Positions 16,882 to 26,372 are shown, counted from the first letter of the stretch. The stretch: 64,000 nt of DNA from Finegoldia magna_J (GCF_002243175.1 NZ_NDYF01000002.1:1-64000), one strand, 5' to 3'. Notes: a model not told the origin generated them from the letters alone. Made by a program: numbers and translations.

Positions 16882-18066
16882 ATGAAGAGTATTAAAAAAA
16901 TAATACCCTTAATGTTAATACTTGCTATTGTATTTCAACCTGCATTATCTAAAGCGGACTCGAAGTTGGGATTTGAAGACAAAGTAAACTCGTATTACAC
17001 AATTGAACAGGATTATTCCCAAGAGTTGTTGAATTACAACGAAAACAAGCCTTTTGCTATAGCATCCTTAACTAAAATAATGACTTATGTTTTGGTTATG
17101 GAAGACATCAACGCAAACAAATACAAACTCGACGATAAAATCAAAATCCAAACACAATACAATAAGCCTGAAGCGAGTACTATACAACTTAAAAAAGGCG
17201 AAGAATTAACTGTAAATGATTTGATAAGAGGAATGATGATAGTCAGTGGGAATGATGCCGCAGACGAATTAGCTGTGAAATCAGAAGGATCTGTGGGGAA
17301 ATTTGTCGAAAGAATGAACAAAAAAGCAGCCGAATTGGAATTGAAATCTGCGAAGTTTTATTCTGCATCAGGTTATCCTGAAAACGACAAGGAAAATATG
17401 ATGAGCGCAAAAGATTTGGCGAAATTAACCACATATACAATCAACAATTACCCACAAGTTTTAAATTACACAAAGACACAAAAACTTAGTATGCCGACTA
17501 GAAAATACGAAGGCGTGACTACAGTTCCATTTTTAGGCAAAATCGAAGGTGTCGACGGATTTAAAACAGGAACAACAGAAAAAGCTGGATACTGTTTGAT
17601 AACTACGATGAGCTTGAAACCAGACAAACCCAACAACAAAATAGTATCTGTTTTGATGGGAGCTCCCACAAAATATGATAGAAATACTTACCAAAAAATA
17701 ATACTGGAATACGTCAGAAATTCATTTGAACCAATGAATATATTAAACAGCGAAAAGCCAATCGAAACGAAATCAGTCAACAGCGTTGTGGACAAAAACG
17801 TTGAGATTTATCCGACAGAAGACGTATCCATTTTGTATAATACAAAAACTGGTCTGCAACAAAAAGTCGACATCAAAAAAGATTTGAAAGCTCCTTTGAA
17901 AAAAGGACAAATCGTAGGGAAAGTTGTAATCGACACTGGAAAAGGTGACAAAAGAGAAGTAAGTCTCGTTGTCAAAAAACCTTACGAAAAAGCAGATACA
18001 TTAACTAGAATAAAAAGAAGTGCCAAATACACTTACGAATTGTTAGAAGCACTTCTTGCATCATAA
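16882..18066 (+). CDS. dacA: D-alanyl-D-alanine carboxypeptidase (PBP5 family)
   Basis: 394 residues with a signal peptide (~1-26, ending PALSKADS). The penicillin-binding motifs are in order: SLTK (catalytic Ser, ~62), SGN (~126, in IVSGNDAADELA) and KTG (~229, in GFKTGTTEKAGYC). The C-terminal ~110 residues match the beta-rich PBP5 C domain, ending with an amphipathic helix (LTRIKRSAKYTYELLEALL) for membrane attachment. It trims the terminal D-Ala of peptidoglycan stem peptides outside the cell. Co-oriented with the upstream glycosyltransferase. Confidence 0.92.
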   Translation: MKSIKKIIPLMLILAIVFQPALSKADSKLGFEDKVNSYYTIEQDYSQELLNYNENKPFAIASLTKIMTYVLVMEDINANKYKLDDKIKIQTQYNKPEASTIQLKKGEELTVNDLIRGMMIVSGNDAADELAVKSEGSVGKFVERMNKKAAELELKSAKFYSASGYPENDKENMMSAKDLAKLTTYTINNYPQVLNYTKTQKLSMPTRKYEGVTTVPFLGKIEGVDGFKTGTTEKAGYCLITTMSLKPDKPNNKIVSVLMGAPTKYDRNTYQKIILEYVRNSFEPMNILNSEKPIETKSVNSVVDKNVEIYPTEDVSILYNTKTGLQQKVDIKKDLKAPLKKGQIVGKVVIDTGKGDKREVSLVVKKPYEKADTLTRIKRSAKYTYELLEALLAS

Positions 18067-18089
18067 GCCGATTTGATTCGGTTTTATGT

Positions 18090-18165
18090 GCTTCCATAAT
18101 TAAGCTGGATATAATACCCCCCTCCTAAGGGGGCATCCCCGGTTCGAATCCGGGTGGGAGTACCA
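18090..18165 (+). tRNA. tRNA-Arg (anticodon CCU)
   Basis: A 76-base cloverleaf: acceptor GCTTCCA with TGGGAGT (two G-T pairs), D stem ATTA/TAAT, anticodon stem CCCCC/GGGGG around loop CTCCTAA (anticodon CCT at 18124-18126), T arm CCCGG-TTCGAAT-CCGGG, and an encoded CCA. It reads AGG arginine codons. It starts only 23 bases after dacA and is followed by its own terminator. Confidence 0.92.
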
Positions 18166-18167
18166 AA

Positions 18168-18201
18168 AATCCCTGAGCATTGTTGCTCAGGGATTTTTTT
18201 G
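18168..18201 (+). terminator. Terminator after tRNA-Arg
   Basis: AATCCCTGAGC (18168-18178) pairs with GCTCAGGGATT (18185-18195), then T7. Confidence 0.9.
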
Positions 18202-18219
18202 AAGTTTATTAGCATTGTA

Positions 18220-18714
18220 TTAAAATCCTGATACTTTAGGATCTTTTAAGTCAACTTTTACATCTTTTTCTGTTCCTAAATATACAGCTTTGAATTTCCA
18301 TGTTTTGTCTTTCTTTAGTTCCGTAACATTAGCGAAAGCTGAATCTAATTTATTTCCGTCTTTATCATATACAGGAAATTCAATTTGAATATATCCTTTA
18401 TCAGAACCGGAGTTATTTTTTAATACACCAGTTACATATGTTGAAAATTCATCTGATTCTTGTTTTACTTGAGTCAATTCATATTTTGGTTTTTCTGGTT
18501 CCTTAGTTTCTTCTTTTTTTTCTGTTTTATTAGCAGATTCTTCCGTTTTAGTTTGTTCACCATTAACTGTAGTTTCTGGCTTCTTGCTGCCTTGAGATGC
18601 TACTGCAATAATAACTATAACTATAAGTGCCCAAAACCATACCTTTTTATAAAAAGGTTTTTTCTCTTTCATTGTGTATTCTTTTCCGTCTTCTCCCTTA
18701 ACTGTCTTCTTCAT
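18220..18714 (-). CDS. Membrane-anchored FxLYD-type domain protein
   Basis: 164 residues. A short basic cytoplasmic N-terminus (MKKTVKGEDGKEYTMKEKK) and one membrane helix (~24-41, VWFWALIVIVIIAVA) are followed by a Glu/Lys-rich linker (~45-78) and a C-terminal beta-sandwich (~80-164) with VTGVLKNNSGSDKGYIQIEFPVYDKDG in fragments. The domain resembles FxLYD, a small extracellular domain of unknown ligand. Start supported by AGGAGG upstream on the minus strand. Single-gene unit. Confidence 0.65.
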   Translation of the reverse strand: MKKTVKGEDGKEYTMKEKKPFYKKVWFWALIVIVIIAVASQGSKKPETTVNGEQTKTEESANKTEKKEETKEPEKPKYELTQVKQESDEFSTYVTGVLKNNSGSDKGYIQIEFPVYDKDGNKLDSAFANVTELKKDKTWKFKAVYLGTEKDVKVDLKDPKVSGF

Positions 18715-18770
18715 TTTTTTCCTCCTAAAATTTTATCAATAAATGAAAATATGTAACATTTATTAATACT

Positions 18771-18799
18771 ATTATACAAAAAATTTAGGGAAAATCAAA
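18771..18799 (-). promoter_or_regulatory. Promoter of the FxLYD gene
   Basis: On the minus strand TTTGAT (18799-18794) and TATAAT (18776-18771) with 17 bases between. Confidence 0.45.
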
Positions 18800-18801
18800 A
18801 T

Positions 18802-19530
18802 TTATACTTTATTTTTCTCCGGTAAATATTTCCAGTATCTTTTAGGCATATTATTCTGCATAAGTTTGAGGTTTTGACGTTCTTTTATCCCGACTGAATT
18901 GTAGAATTCTATCCAGCAATCTTCAAACATTTTCTCTTCATCAGATTCTTCTTTGAAAATTTCTTCTACATCGTAAAATGCCAAATCATTGTCCACATAT
19001 ATTGCACACTTATTTCTTTTTTTGTCGTAAATCACAAACTTTTCATTTCTCAATCTGTTTTTGAAATGATAGGTGAGTAATTCCAAAATGTCGTTGTTTG
19101 GTTCGAATTCTGCGAATAAGAAGTTGTCTTGGATTTCTTTGAATCTAAGAAGTCCTTTATATGCGTGAAGTTCTCTTGTTGAATATTTGCACAGACTATT
19201 GAATAGGACAGCGATTTTGTCGGAAGAGTTGATGAAGTTGTAGCCGTATGTGTACATATTTTTGATTGTCTTAGCGATAATGGTCGATTTGTCGGGATTT
19301 TCTGAGACGAATGCGTAGTTGATGCTACGATAAAAGTTGAATCCGAATTTGTCTATTATCGATTTTTTCACACGTGATGATTTTTCAGTATTTGTTTCAA
19401 CGTATATGTCATCATTCAAAAAATCCAATTGATCTGATTTCACAACGATAATTGAATTTTCAATGTGTTTGTACTGTTCAAAAATCACCGTAAACAAGCC
19501 GTCTAAGCTGTTGTCATAACTGTATCTCAT
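18802..19530 (-). CDS. TIGR03915-type DNA metabolism protein (DUF4130)
   Basis: 242 residues, soluble. The pattern of the TIGR03915 family is visible: N-terminal YSYDNSLDGLFTVIFEQY, central ALCKYSTRELHAYKGLLRF-like segment (CKYSTRELHAYKGLLRF) and FAEFEPNNDILELLTYHFKNRL, ending MPKRYWKYLPEK. Members nearly always accompany the radical SAM protein TIGR03916, as here, where the start lies two bases after that gene's stop. The pair is predicted to act in DNA repair or modification. The reaction is not known. Confidence 0.8.
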   Translation of the reverse strand: MRYSYDNSLDGLFTVIFEQYKHIENSIIVVKSDQLDFLNDDIYVETNTEKSSRVKKSIIDKFGFNFYRSINYAFVSENPDKSTIIAKTIKNMYTYGYNFINSSDKIAVLFNSLCKYSTRELHAYKGLLRFKEIQDNFLFAEFEPNNDILELLTYHFKNRLRNEKFVIYDKKRNKCAIYVDNDLAFYDVEEIFKEESDEEKMFEDCWIEFYNSVGIKERQNLKLMQNNMPKRYWKYLPEKNKV

Positions 19531-19532
19531 AT

Positions 19533-20768
19533 TTACTCCAAAAAACTAAGTTGTGTTACATTTTTTCCTTCTTGTATTCTCAAAATATCCAGCAAATCGT
19601 CTTTTGTGCTGTATTTTTGTCCGCGGTATACTCCGTTTACAAGTATGAAGTTCTTCGCTTTTTTCAGTGAGATTTTAAGAGAGATCAAATCGTCGTAGCT
19701 GAGGTTGGCAAATTTTCTCGCATTTATAATTCTCATAGCATATGTTGGACCGAATCCTGGAACACGCAGAAGTTCTTCATAAGATGCGCGATTTATTTCT
19801 ATTGGAAAGTTCGCTACATTTTGCACTGCCCAGAATGCTTTGGGATCTAATGTCAAATCAAAAAACGGGTTTTGTTCGTTCAAAATTTCGTTTGATTTGA
19901 ATTTGTAAAATCGCATCAGCCAATCTGCTTGATACAACCTATGTTCACGTAGCATGGGAACTTTTTTGATTCCATCTGTATATTTCGATTTGATTACAGG
20001 GACAAATCCCGAATAGAAAACTCTTTTGAGCTTGTAATCTTCATAAAGGCTACTTGCTTTGTTGATAATTGTAAGATCCGATTCACGACCTGCTCCGACT
20101 ATCATTTGAGTGGATTGACCAGCTGGTAAAAACAAAGGAGTTTTTCTGATAGTTTTCCTGTCGATTTTGTACTGAGTTATGGATTCGTTAATAAAATCCA
20201 TCGGTTTTTCGATGGACTCATAAGTTTTCTGAGGAGCGAGCATCTTCAAGCTGGATTTTGTTGGAAGTTCTATGTTGATACTCATACGATCGATAAGTTT
20301 TCCTAGTCTTTCGATTAATTCTTCACTTGCTCCGGGGATTGCCTTCATGTGAATGTATCCGTTGAATTTTTTCTCATTACGAAGAATTTCCGCAACTCTT
20401 ATAAGCTTTATCATCGTATGGTCGGGACTTTTTACAACTCCACTTGACAGGAATAATCCTTCTATGTAATTTCTTTTGTAAAAATTTATAGTCAAATCAG
20501 CTACTTCTTCTGGAGTGAATTCTGCTCTTTCGATGTCGTTTTCTTTTCTGTTGACGCAGTATTCACAACTGTAAATGCATTTGTTTGTGAGTAAAATTTT
20601 AAGTAGTGAAATGCACCTTCCGTCTTCAGACCAGCTGTGACATATTCCAGAATTGTGTGCTGCTCCGATTCCGTCAGAGGTATTTTTCCTTTTTGAACCA
20701 CTAGAAGAACAACTGACATCGTACTTGGCAGCGTCTGATAATATTGATAATTTGCGTTTTAATTCCAT
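19533..20768 (-). CDS. TIGR03916-type radical SAM protein, putative DNA repair/modification
   Basis: 411 residues from MELKRKLSILSDAAKYDVSC. The ATG at 20768 was chosen because AGGTGATCTT precedes it; longer in-frame starts lie upstream. The Fe-S motif is CIYSCEYC (~88-95, CX3CX2C) and the radical SAM barrel spans ~80-310. A C-terminal helix-hairpin-helix (INRASYEELLRVPGFGPTYAMRI split across ~330-350) suggests DNA binding. An N-terminal Cys-rich stretch (CSSSGSKRKN, CHSW) is typical of the family. It forms an operon with the TIGR03915 partner. Confidence 0.85.
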   Translation of the reverse strand: MELKRKLSILSDAAKYDVSCSSSGSKRKNTSDGIGAAHNSGICHSWSEDGRCISLLKILLTNKCIYSCEYCVNRKENDIERAEFTPEEVADLTINFYKRNYIEGLFLSSGVVKSPDHTMIKLIRVAEILRNEKKFNGYIHMKAIPGASEELIERLGKLIDRMSINIELPTKSSLKMLAPQKTYESIEKPMDFINESITQYKIDRKTIRKTPLFLPAGQSTQMIVGAGRESDLTIINKASSLYEDYKLKRVFYSGFVPVIKSKYTDGIKKVPMLREHRLYQADWLMRFYKFKSNEILNEQNPFFDLTLDPKAFWAVQNVANFPIEINRASYEELLRVPGFGPTYAMRIINARKFANLSYDDLISLKISLKKAKNFILVNGVYRGQKYSTKDDLLDILRIQEGKNVTQLSFLE

Positions 20769-20906
20769 AAGATCACCTATTCGTATTTTATAATAAAACA
20801 AACATTCGCACAAGTTTGTTTTTTATAAAAATGTTGTTATCTGGAAGAAATTGTGGTAGAATTGTAAGAACTAATAAAATTTTAAAATATTTATACAGAG
20901 GTAATC

Positions 20907-22184
20907 ATGAAAAATAAGAAATTAATATTCGTTAGTGGATTCGCACTATTTTCGATGTTTTTTGGAGCGGGGAATTTGATATTTCCACCGTTTTTGGGTA
21001 ACAAAGTAGGAGATCAGTATTTGATTGCGACATTAGGATTTTTGCTAAGCGCAGTAGGACTGGTTTTCTTGGGATTACTCGCAGCGACAAAAAGCGGAGG
21101 AACAATTGAAAAAATCGGCAACACTATAAGTCCGCGATTTTCACTAATATTCTCGACGATAATTATGCTTGCGATTGGACCTGGACTTGCAATTCCAAGG
21201 ACTGCAGCAACAACAGTAGAAATAATTCAAAAAGGATTTTTCAAAGGAGCAAATTCTGTTTTGCTCACGGTAGTATTTTTTGCTTGTGTGTATTTATTCG
21301 TCAGAAAACCAAGCAGCATAATAGATAATTTGGGAAAAATTTTGACGCCGTTGTTGATTGCAACTCTTGTCGTGATTATTTTCAAAGGAATAATATCTCC
21401 CGTTGCAACGCCCGTGAATACATATCAAATTCAAGTCTTCCAATCAAGCTTTGAAGAAGGATACCAAACCATGGATGCGTTGGCATCATTAGTATTTGCT
21501 ATTGTAGTTACCAAAGGATTTATGGGAAACGGAATTACAGATGACAAAACAATCAAACAATACACAATAAAAGCATCAATCATAGCAGCTATAGGACTTT
21601 GCTTCGTATACGGAGGATTGATTTACCTCGGAGCTGCCACATCCAAGTTCAACCTAGGAAATGTCGAAAGAGTTGATTTGTTGTTATACATTTGCTATCA
21701 ACATTTGGGGATTTTGGGAAAAGCATTAATCTGCGTTGCAATGGCATTGGCATGCCTCACAACAGCGATTGGACTTACAACAACAGTCGGACAATTCTTC
21801 AGTGATATGCTAAAAGACAAAACAAACGGAGTTATCTCATACGATTTAATCATAATAATATCCACAGTTTTCAGTGCGTTCTTCGCAGTAGTTGGCGTCG
21901 AAAAAATACTAAAAATTTCAGCGCCATTTTTGACAGCGATATATCCTGTGGCAATAGTTTTGATTTTCTTGAATTTGTTCAAGCAAAATACATTTTCACG
22001 AAACGTAAAATTAGGCTCCATAATAGGAGTGTCGATTTACGCGGTTATAGTATTACTTAACGGATTCAAATTGGATTTCGGTTTGTTGAAAACAATCGAA
22101 TCAGTATTTCCAATGCAAGTCAAAAGTTTTATTTGGATAATTCCAGCAATCATCGGTGGATTTATAGGAAAAATCAAAAAATAA
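20907..22184 (+). CDS. brnQ: Branched-chain amino acid transporter BrnQ
   Basis: 425 residues, about twelve membrane helices. The N-terminus is the LIVCS signature (FVSGFALFSMFFGAGNLIFPP), followed by GPGLAIPRTAATTVEI. It belongs to the branched-chain amino acid:cation symporter family, which imports Leu, Ile and Val with Na+ or H+. AGAGGTAATC precedes the ATG. It is monocistronic; the next gene starts 66 bases on with its own -10-like sequence. Confidence 0.92.
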   Translation: MKNKKLIFVSGFALFSMFFGAGNLIFPPFLGNKVGDQYLIATLGFLLSAVGLVFLGLLAATKSGGTIEKIGNTISPRFSLIFSTIIMLAIGPGLAIPRTAATTVEIIQKGFFKGANSVLLTVVFFACVYLFVRKPSSIIDNLGKILTPLLIATLVVIIFKGIISPVATPVNTYQIQVFQSSFEEGYQTMDALASLVFAIVVTKGFMGNGITDDKTIKQYTIKASIIAAIGLCFVYGGLIYLGAATSKFNLGNVERVDLLLYICYQHLGILGKALICVAMALACLTTAIGLTTTVGQFFSDMLKDKTNGVISYDLIIIISTVFSAFFAVVGVEKILKISAPFLTAIYPVAIVLIFLNLFKQNTFSRNVKLGSIIGVSIYAVIVLLNGFKLDFGLLKTIESVFPMQVKSFIWIIPAIIGGFIGKIKK

Positions 22185-22249
22185 ATTGTAACTATTATGT
22201 AATACGATATATCGTGCAATGTATGGTATAATATATTTGAGGTGAGTTA

Positions 22250-22603
22250 ATGATTAAAAAATTATTAGGATTGAAGAATGAAATACCAACATTGTGGTAT
22301 GCATTTTTTAATAAACAAACACCATTATTGTCGAAAATCGTATTGGCATTGTCAGTGCTTTATGTAGTAAGCCCAGTGGATTTCGTGCCAGATTTCGTCG
22401 CTGGATTGGGAATCTTGGATGATTTAATCCTCGCTCCATCATTAATGATGGTCGCAAAGAAATTCATCCCAGAAGACATCATCGACACCAGTGAACAAAA
22501 AGCAGAGCAACTAAACTCCAAACTAAAAATAGTTGGAATAGTCGCAGGAGTAGGGATATTACTATTGATAAGCTTTTTGATTTACAAAAATGTGGTGAAA
22601 TAG
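22250..22603 (+). CDS. YkvA/DUF1232 membrane protein
   Basis: 117 residues. The core LSVLYVVSPVDFVPDFVAGLGILDDLILAPSLM (fragments, ~35-70) is the DUF1232 signature (Y-x-x-x-P-x-D-x-x-P-D). A second hydrophobic helix lies at ~90-112. GGTGAG precedes the ATG. Function of the family is unknown. Confidence 0.8.
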   Translation: MIKKLLGLKNEIPTLWYAFFNKQTPLLSKIVLALSVLYVVSPVDFVPDFVAGLGILDDLILAPSLMMVAKKFIPEDIIDTSEQKAEQLNSKLKIVGIVAGVGILLLISFLIYKNVVK

Positions 22604-22665
22604 TTATTGAAATTTTAAATAAATAAAGCATAATTTGAAACAAAAATAGATTCATAAGTTATTTT

Positions 22666-22698
22666 AAGCTGCAGATATTCATTATCTGTGGCTTTTTT
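22666..22698 (+). terminator. Intrinsic terminator in a 400-base gene-free stretch
   Basis: AAGCTGCAGATA (22666-22677) pairs with TATCTGTGGCTT (22683-22694) and T6 follows. The remainder of 22604-23009 is very AT-rich. I see no ORF, tRNA or recognisable riboswitch in it; it must contain the promoter of the ABC operon. Confidence 0.8.
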
Positions 22699-23009
22699 CA
22701 TGTGTGTAAGTAAGAAAAACGATAAATTTATGTAAAATATTAAGGAATATTTATTGTAATTTTAAATAAATGACGAAAAATACATTGGGAAATTCAAGAA
22801 AAATAGGAAGTTAATTTATAAATATAAGTAAAATCATGAATTTAAGGAGTATAAGTTCAATTTTAGGTATTTTAATAAAATAGAAATGATAAATAATTTA
22901 TAGGCTAGATTTATAAATGATTTTATGAAAAGATGACAAATCATCGAAACGTGATAGACTAGATAAGTAAATTTATGAGATAGAAAAATATTTATCAAGC
23001 AGGTGCTAA

Positions 23010-23792
23010 ATGAGTTATATTACTGTAGAAAATTTGGGATTTTCTTACGAGAATAATTCTAGGAAGATTTTGGAAGGATTAAATTTAGAGGTTGATTCTG
23101 GAGAATTTGTGTGCATTTTGGGGAAATCAGGATGTGGCAAGAGCACTCTTCTTAGGCTTTTATCTGGTTTGGAGATGCCTACATATGGATCTATAAAATT
23201 AAATGACACAGAAATCAAAGAGGCAGGACTTGATAGGGCTGTAGTATTTCAAGATTATGGATTATTTCCATGGTTTAGTGCTGGTGATAATATCTCGTTG
23301 GCATTGAAACAAAAATATCCAGACAAATCAAAGTCTGAAATCAAAAACATGGCAATGGAAGCTTTGAAAAGTGTTGGCTTGGAAGAAGATATTTACTATA
23401 AACTTCCTAAGGAGCTTTCAGGTGGTATGCAACAAAGGTGTGCGATTGCACAAGCTTTTTCACTGGATTCTCCAGTGCTTTTGATGGATGAGCCGTTTGG
23501 AGCTATTGATGCTGTTACTAGGGCGAATCTTCAGGATTTAATTATTAATCTATATAATAATGAAGATCAGAAGAAAACTGTGTTCTTTGTAACACATGAT
23601 GTTGACGAGGCTATTTTGTTGGCAAACAGAATTGTCGTTTTGGGACAATCTCCCAGCAAGATTATTTTTGATTTGAAGTTGGATAAGTCTACTGTTATGA
23701 CTAGGGAAAATCAATTCAACGATAAGAAAACTATTGAGCTTAGGAATCTTTTGATTAAAAAGATTAATGAGGATATTTCAAATAAATTATAG
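23010..23792 (+). CDS. NitT/TauT-type ABC transporter ATPase
   Basis: 260 residues: Walker A GKSGCGKSTLL (~38), Q-loop VFQDYGLFPW, signature LSGGMQQRCAIAQAF (~140), Walker B VLLMDEPFGAID (~160) and switch His THDVDEA. The QDYGLFPW and DEPFGAID forms are typical of SsuB/TauB/NrtD ATPases. It is the first gene of an ATPase / binding protein / permease operon. The substrate (sulfonate, nitrate-like anion or pyrimidine) cannot be decided from sequence. Confidence 0.88.
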   Translation: MSYITVENLGFSYENNSRKILEGLNLEVDSGEFVCILGKSGCGKSTLLRLLSGLEMPTYGSIKLNDTEIKEAGLDRAVVFQDYGLFPWFSAGDNISLALKQKYPDKSKSEIKNMAMEALKSVGLEEDIYYKLPKELSGGMQQRCAIAQAFSLDSPVLLMDEPFGAIDAVTRANLQDLIINLYNNEDQKKTVFFVTHDVDEAILLANRIVVLGQSPSKIIFDLKLDKSTVMTRENQFNDKKTIELRNLLIKKINEDISNKL

Positions 23793-23839
23793 TAGACTAT
23801 TGATTTAGTTTATTTAAATAAAATTTTATGGGGGTACTT

Positions 23840-24961
23840 ATGAAAAAGAAATTATTGATTGTAATGAGTCTTATTTGTTGCTTAGTATTTGCTTCATGTT
23901 CTAATAACAACGATAAAAAAGACAGTGAAACACAAAATAAGACAGAAGAAAAGAAGGAAGAAACTTCAAAGGATTCTTCTTCTAATGATGAGAAGGAAGA
24001 AACTGTAGTTAAATGGAATTACGGAACAAGTGGTAATGTATTGGTAACTATAGCTGAACAAAAAGGTTTCTTTAAGGACGAAGGAATCAAAATAGAACCT
24101 GTATTTGCTACAGAAAATGCAGATGCGTTATCTCTTTTAGCATCAGACAAGGTTGATGTTGTATCAAACGCCGGTACTTCAAATCCACTTCAACAAATTT
24201 CAGCTGGTGTAGATTTGACAATTTTTGGTGGTCATATGTTAAATGGTGCAATGCCTGTTATCGCTAAAAAAGGAACTAAATGGAATGGAATTACTGATTT
24301 AGTTGGTAAGAAAGCAGCAATTAACCCACAATACTACGCATTTACTGGTGCGTTGATGGATGCAGGTGTTAAAGATCCATTGAAGGAAGTTGATTGGGTA
24401 CAAATCACAAAATACAATGATGCAATGGCAGCTGTTGTTAGGGGAGATGTTGATTACGCACTTTTAGGAACTCAACAAAACCAAGCAGTTAAAAATATGA
24501 AAGACATTGAAGTGGTTACTTATCAAAGTGATGTAATGCCTAACTATTCTTGTTGTAGATTGGTAGCTAAGACAAAATACATCAACGAAAATCCAGACAC
24601 TGTTAAGGCTATTTTGAGAGCTTTAATCAGAGCACAACAATATTATGAAAGCAACAAACAAGAAGCTGTTCATATGTTAGCAAAACAAATCAAAGCTGAC
24701 GATGCATTTGTAGCAGCTTATATGCTTGACGAACACTACGATGTTCACATTGACCCATTGAAAAAAGGTGTTATCAGAGCTTGGGATATTTTGGACAAGA
24801 CTAATTTCTTAGATGCAAAAGCAAAATCAATTAACATTGAAGACAAAATCAATACTGATTTGTACAAACAAGCCTTAGAAGAAACTAAAGAAAAATACGG
24901 AAAAGAAGATCCTAAATTCTACGAAAGCTTAGAAAAATTCTTTGAAGAAAACGACAAATAG
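23840..24961 (+). CDS. ABC transporter substrate-binding lipoprotein (SsuA/NMT1 type)
   Basis: 373 residues from the ATG at 23840 (GGGGGTA just upstream; an ATG at 23828 overlaps that ribosome site). The signal peptide ends in lipobox VFASC. An acidic Ser/Glu linker (~25-55) precedes a two-lobed binding domain with WNYGTSGNVLVTIAEQKGFF and the motif SNAGTSNPLQQISAG. It resembles NMT1/SsuA-like proteins, which deliver sulfonates, thiamine-pyrimidine-like or other small organics to the permease encoded next. Confidence 0.85.
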   Translation: MKKKLLIVMSLICCLVFASCSNNNDKKDSETQNKTEEKKEETSKDSSSNDEKEETVVKWNYGTSGNVLVTIAEQKGFFKDEGIKIEPVFATENADALSLLASDKVDVVSNAGTSNPLQQISAGVDLTIFGGHMLNGAMPVIAKKGTKWNGITDLVGKKAAINPQYYAFTGALMDAGVKDPLKEVDWVQITKYNDAMAAVVRGDVDYALLGTQQNQAVKNMKDIEVVTYQSDVMPNYSCCRLVAKTKYINENPDTVKAILRALIRAQQYYESNKQEAVHMLAKQIKADDAFVAAYMLDEHYDVHIDPLKKGVIRAWDILDKTNFLDAKAKSINIEDKINTDLYKQALEETKEKYGKEDPKFYESLEKFFEENDK

Positions 24962-24970
24962 AGGTTTGTT

Positions 24971-25729
24971 TTGGATAAGGTAAAGGAGTTTATTCGAAAA
25001 TATTGGATTACTGTGTTGATTTTCGTATCATTAATAGTTGTGTATATATTTTTGACAGACAATCACATGGTAAATCCATACCTTTTTCCGAGTAAAGAAT
25101 CGATAGCTCAAGCATTTCACGAAGATAAATCAGTTTTGTTGATTAATATGTTTTCATCATTCGGTTTAATGATTCCATCCATCGTTTTATCGTTGATAAT
25201 AGCGATAGGTTTGGGAACATTATTGGGAATGAGCGAAAGATTAAGAGAAGTTTTACATCCTGTAATATATGCTTTTAGTGTTATTCCATCGATTTTATTG
25301 TCACCATTTGTGTTGATGTTAGCGCCAAATTTGTGGTCTGCTTCATTGTTTTTGATAATTTATGGAACGGTGTGGACTACGATTTTTGCGACAATCACTG
25401 GAATAATGACAATTGACAAAAGATATTTGGACAAGGCGAAGACATTAGAAATCAAAGGATTTGACAAACTTGTCAAAGTTATACTTCCAGCAGCAAGTCC
25501 TTCAATATTAGCAGGGTTTGTAAGTTCGTTGAGAAGTACATTTGTAATGTTGGTTTACGCAGAAATGTACGGCTCCAAATACGGAATGGGATTTTTCGTA
25601 AAAAAATACACTGATTTTGGATTGTTTAATCATGCTTGGGTAGGATTTATATTTTTGGTTATAGTTTTAGTTGTGGTAATGCAAATATTTGAACTAATCA
25701 AAAAAAGAATTCTAAGCTGGACAATTTAA
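24971..25729 (+). CDS. ABC transporter permease (SsuC/TauC type)
   Basis: 252 residues, six membrane helices, with the inner-membrane permease EAA loop (DKAKTLEIKGFDKLVKVILPAASPSILAG in fragments, ~155-185). The start is TTG at 24971, with GAGGT overlapping the stop of the binding-protein gene, so translation is coupled. It completes the transporter with the two upstream genes. Confidence 0.88.
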   Translation: MDKVKEFIRKYWITVLIFVSLIVVYIFLTDNHMVNPYLFPSKESIAQAFHEDKSVLLINMFSSFGLMIPSIVLSLIIAIGLGTLLGMSERLREVLHPVIYAFSVIPSILLSPFVLMLAPNLWSASLFLIIYGTVWTTIFATITGIMTIDKRYLDKAKTLEIKGFDKLVKVILPAASPSILAGFVSSLRSTFVMLVYAEMYGSKYGMGFFVKKYTDFGLFNHAWVGFIFLVIVLVVVMQIFELIKKRILSWTI

Positions 25730-25734
25730 ATCAA

Positions 25735-25760
25735 AGCGCGCTGTGTGGCGTGCTTTTTTT
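25735..25760 (+). terminator. Terminator of the ABC operon
   Basis: AGCGCGC (25735-25741) pairs with GCGTGCT (25748-25754), then T7. Confidence 0.85.
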
Positions 25761-25786
25761 ATGGTATGATAGTTTTGAGGTGAGAT

Positions 25787-26326
25787 ATGGAAAAGTTTAA
25801 TGTGAATAAAGACGATATGATAATTTTGTTGATCGATTTGCAAGAAAAATTGGTGCCTGTTCTTCACGACAATGAATACGTGCTTAATCACACTAAGGCT
25901 GTGTTGGAGATGGCGAGAATTTACGATATTCCTGTGATTACGACACGTCAATATCCGAAAGGACTTGGAGATACTGTAGAATGCTTGAAAGAATATGAAA
26001 CGAAGGTATTCGACAAGGTAGATTTAACTGCAAAGCTTGATGATGTTATGAATGAAATCGAAAAAACTGGAAGGAAACAAATCGTAGTTGTCGGAGCGGA
26101 AGCTCACATTTGTGTCTACCAAACGATACGTGATTTGATTGACGAATATAAAATGATTGTGCTTGAAGATTGCGTTACAAGCAGACGTGTTGAAAATAAA
26201 ATGAATGCTATTCAAAATTATAGAGAGATGGACTGTTTGGTAATCAATTCTGAAACGTTGATTTTCGATATTTTGAAAAGAGCGGGAAGTCCTGAATTTA
26301 AAACTTTGTCCAAACTAATCAAATAA
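25787..26326 (+). CDS. Isochorismatase-family hydrolase
   Basis: 179 residues with the cysteine-hydrolase fold: catalytic Asp in MIILLIDLQEKLVP (~16), Lys in the middle strand, and the Cys motif VVVGAEAHICVYQTIRDL (~108), followed by VLEDCVTSRR. This family includes nicotinamidases and isochorismatases. The YcaC-like pattern gives no clear substrate. Promoter-like TATGATAG and GAGGTGAG precede the ATG. Monocistronic. Confidence 0.8.
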   Translation: MEKFNVNKDDMIILLIDLQEKLVPVLHDNEYVLNHTKAVLEMARIYDIPVITTRQYPKGLGDTVECLKEYETKVFDKVDLTAKLDDVMNEIEKTGRKQIVVVGAEAHICVYQTIRDLIDEYKMIVLEDCVTSRRVENKMNAIQNYREMDCLVINSETLIFDILKRAGSPEFKTLSKLIK

Positions 26327-26333
26327 AAAAACA

Positions 26334-26370
26334 AATCCAACTTTACTTTCTAAAAAGCAAAGTTGGATTT
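26334..26370. terminator. Bidirectional terminator
   Basis: AAATCCAACTTT (26334-26345) pairs with AAAGTTGGATTT (26359-26370), with A and T tracts on the two sides. It serves the convergent hydrolase and gate-domain genes. Confidence 0.85.
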
Positions 26371-26372
26371 TT

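Noticed and set aside
18117..18133. CCCCC/GGGGG hairpin as terminator after dacA
   Set aside because: It is the anticodon stem of tRNA-Arg(CCU), which folds completely from 18090 to 18165.
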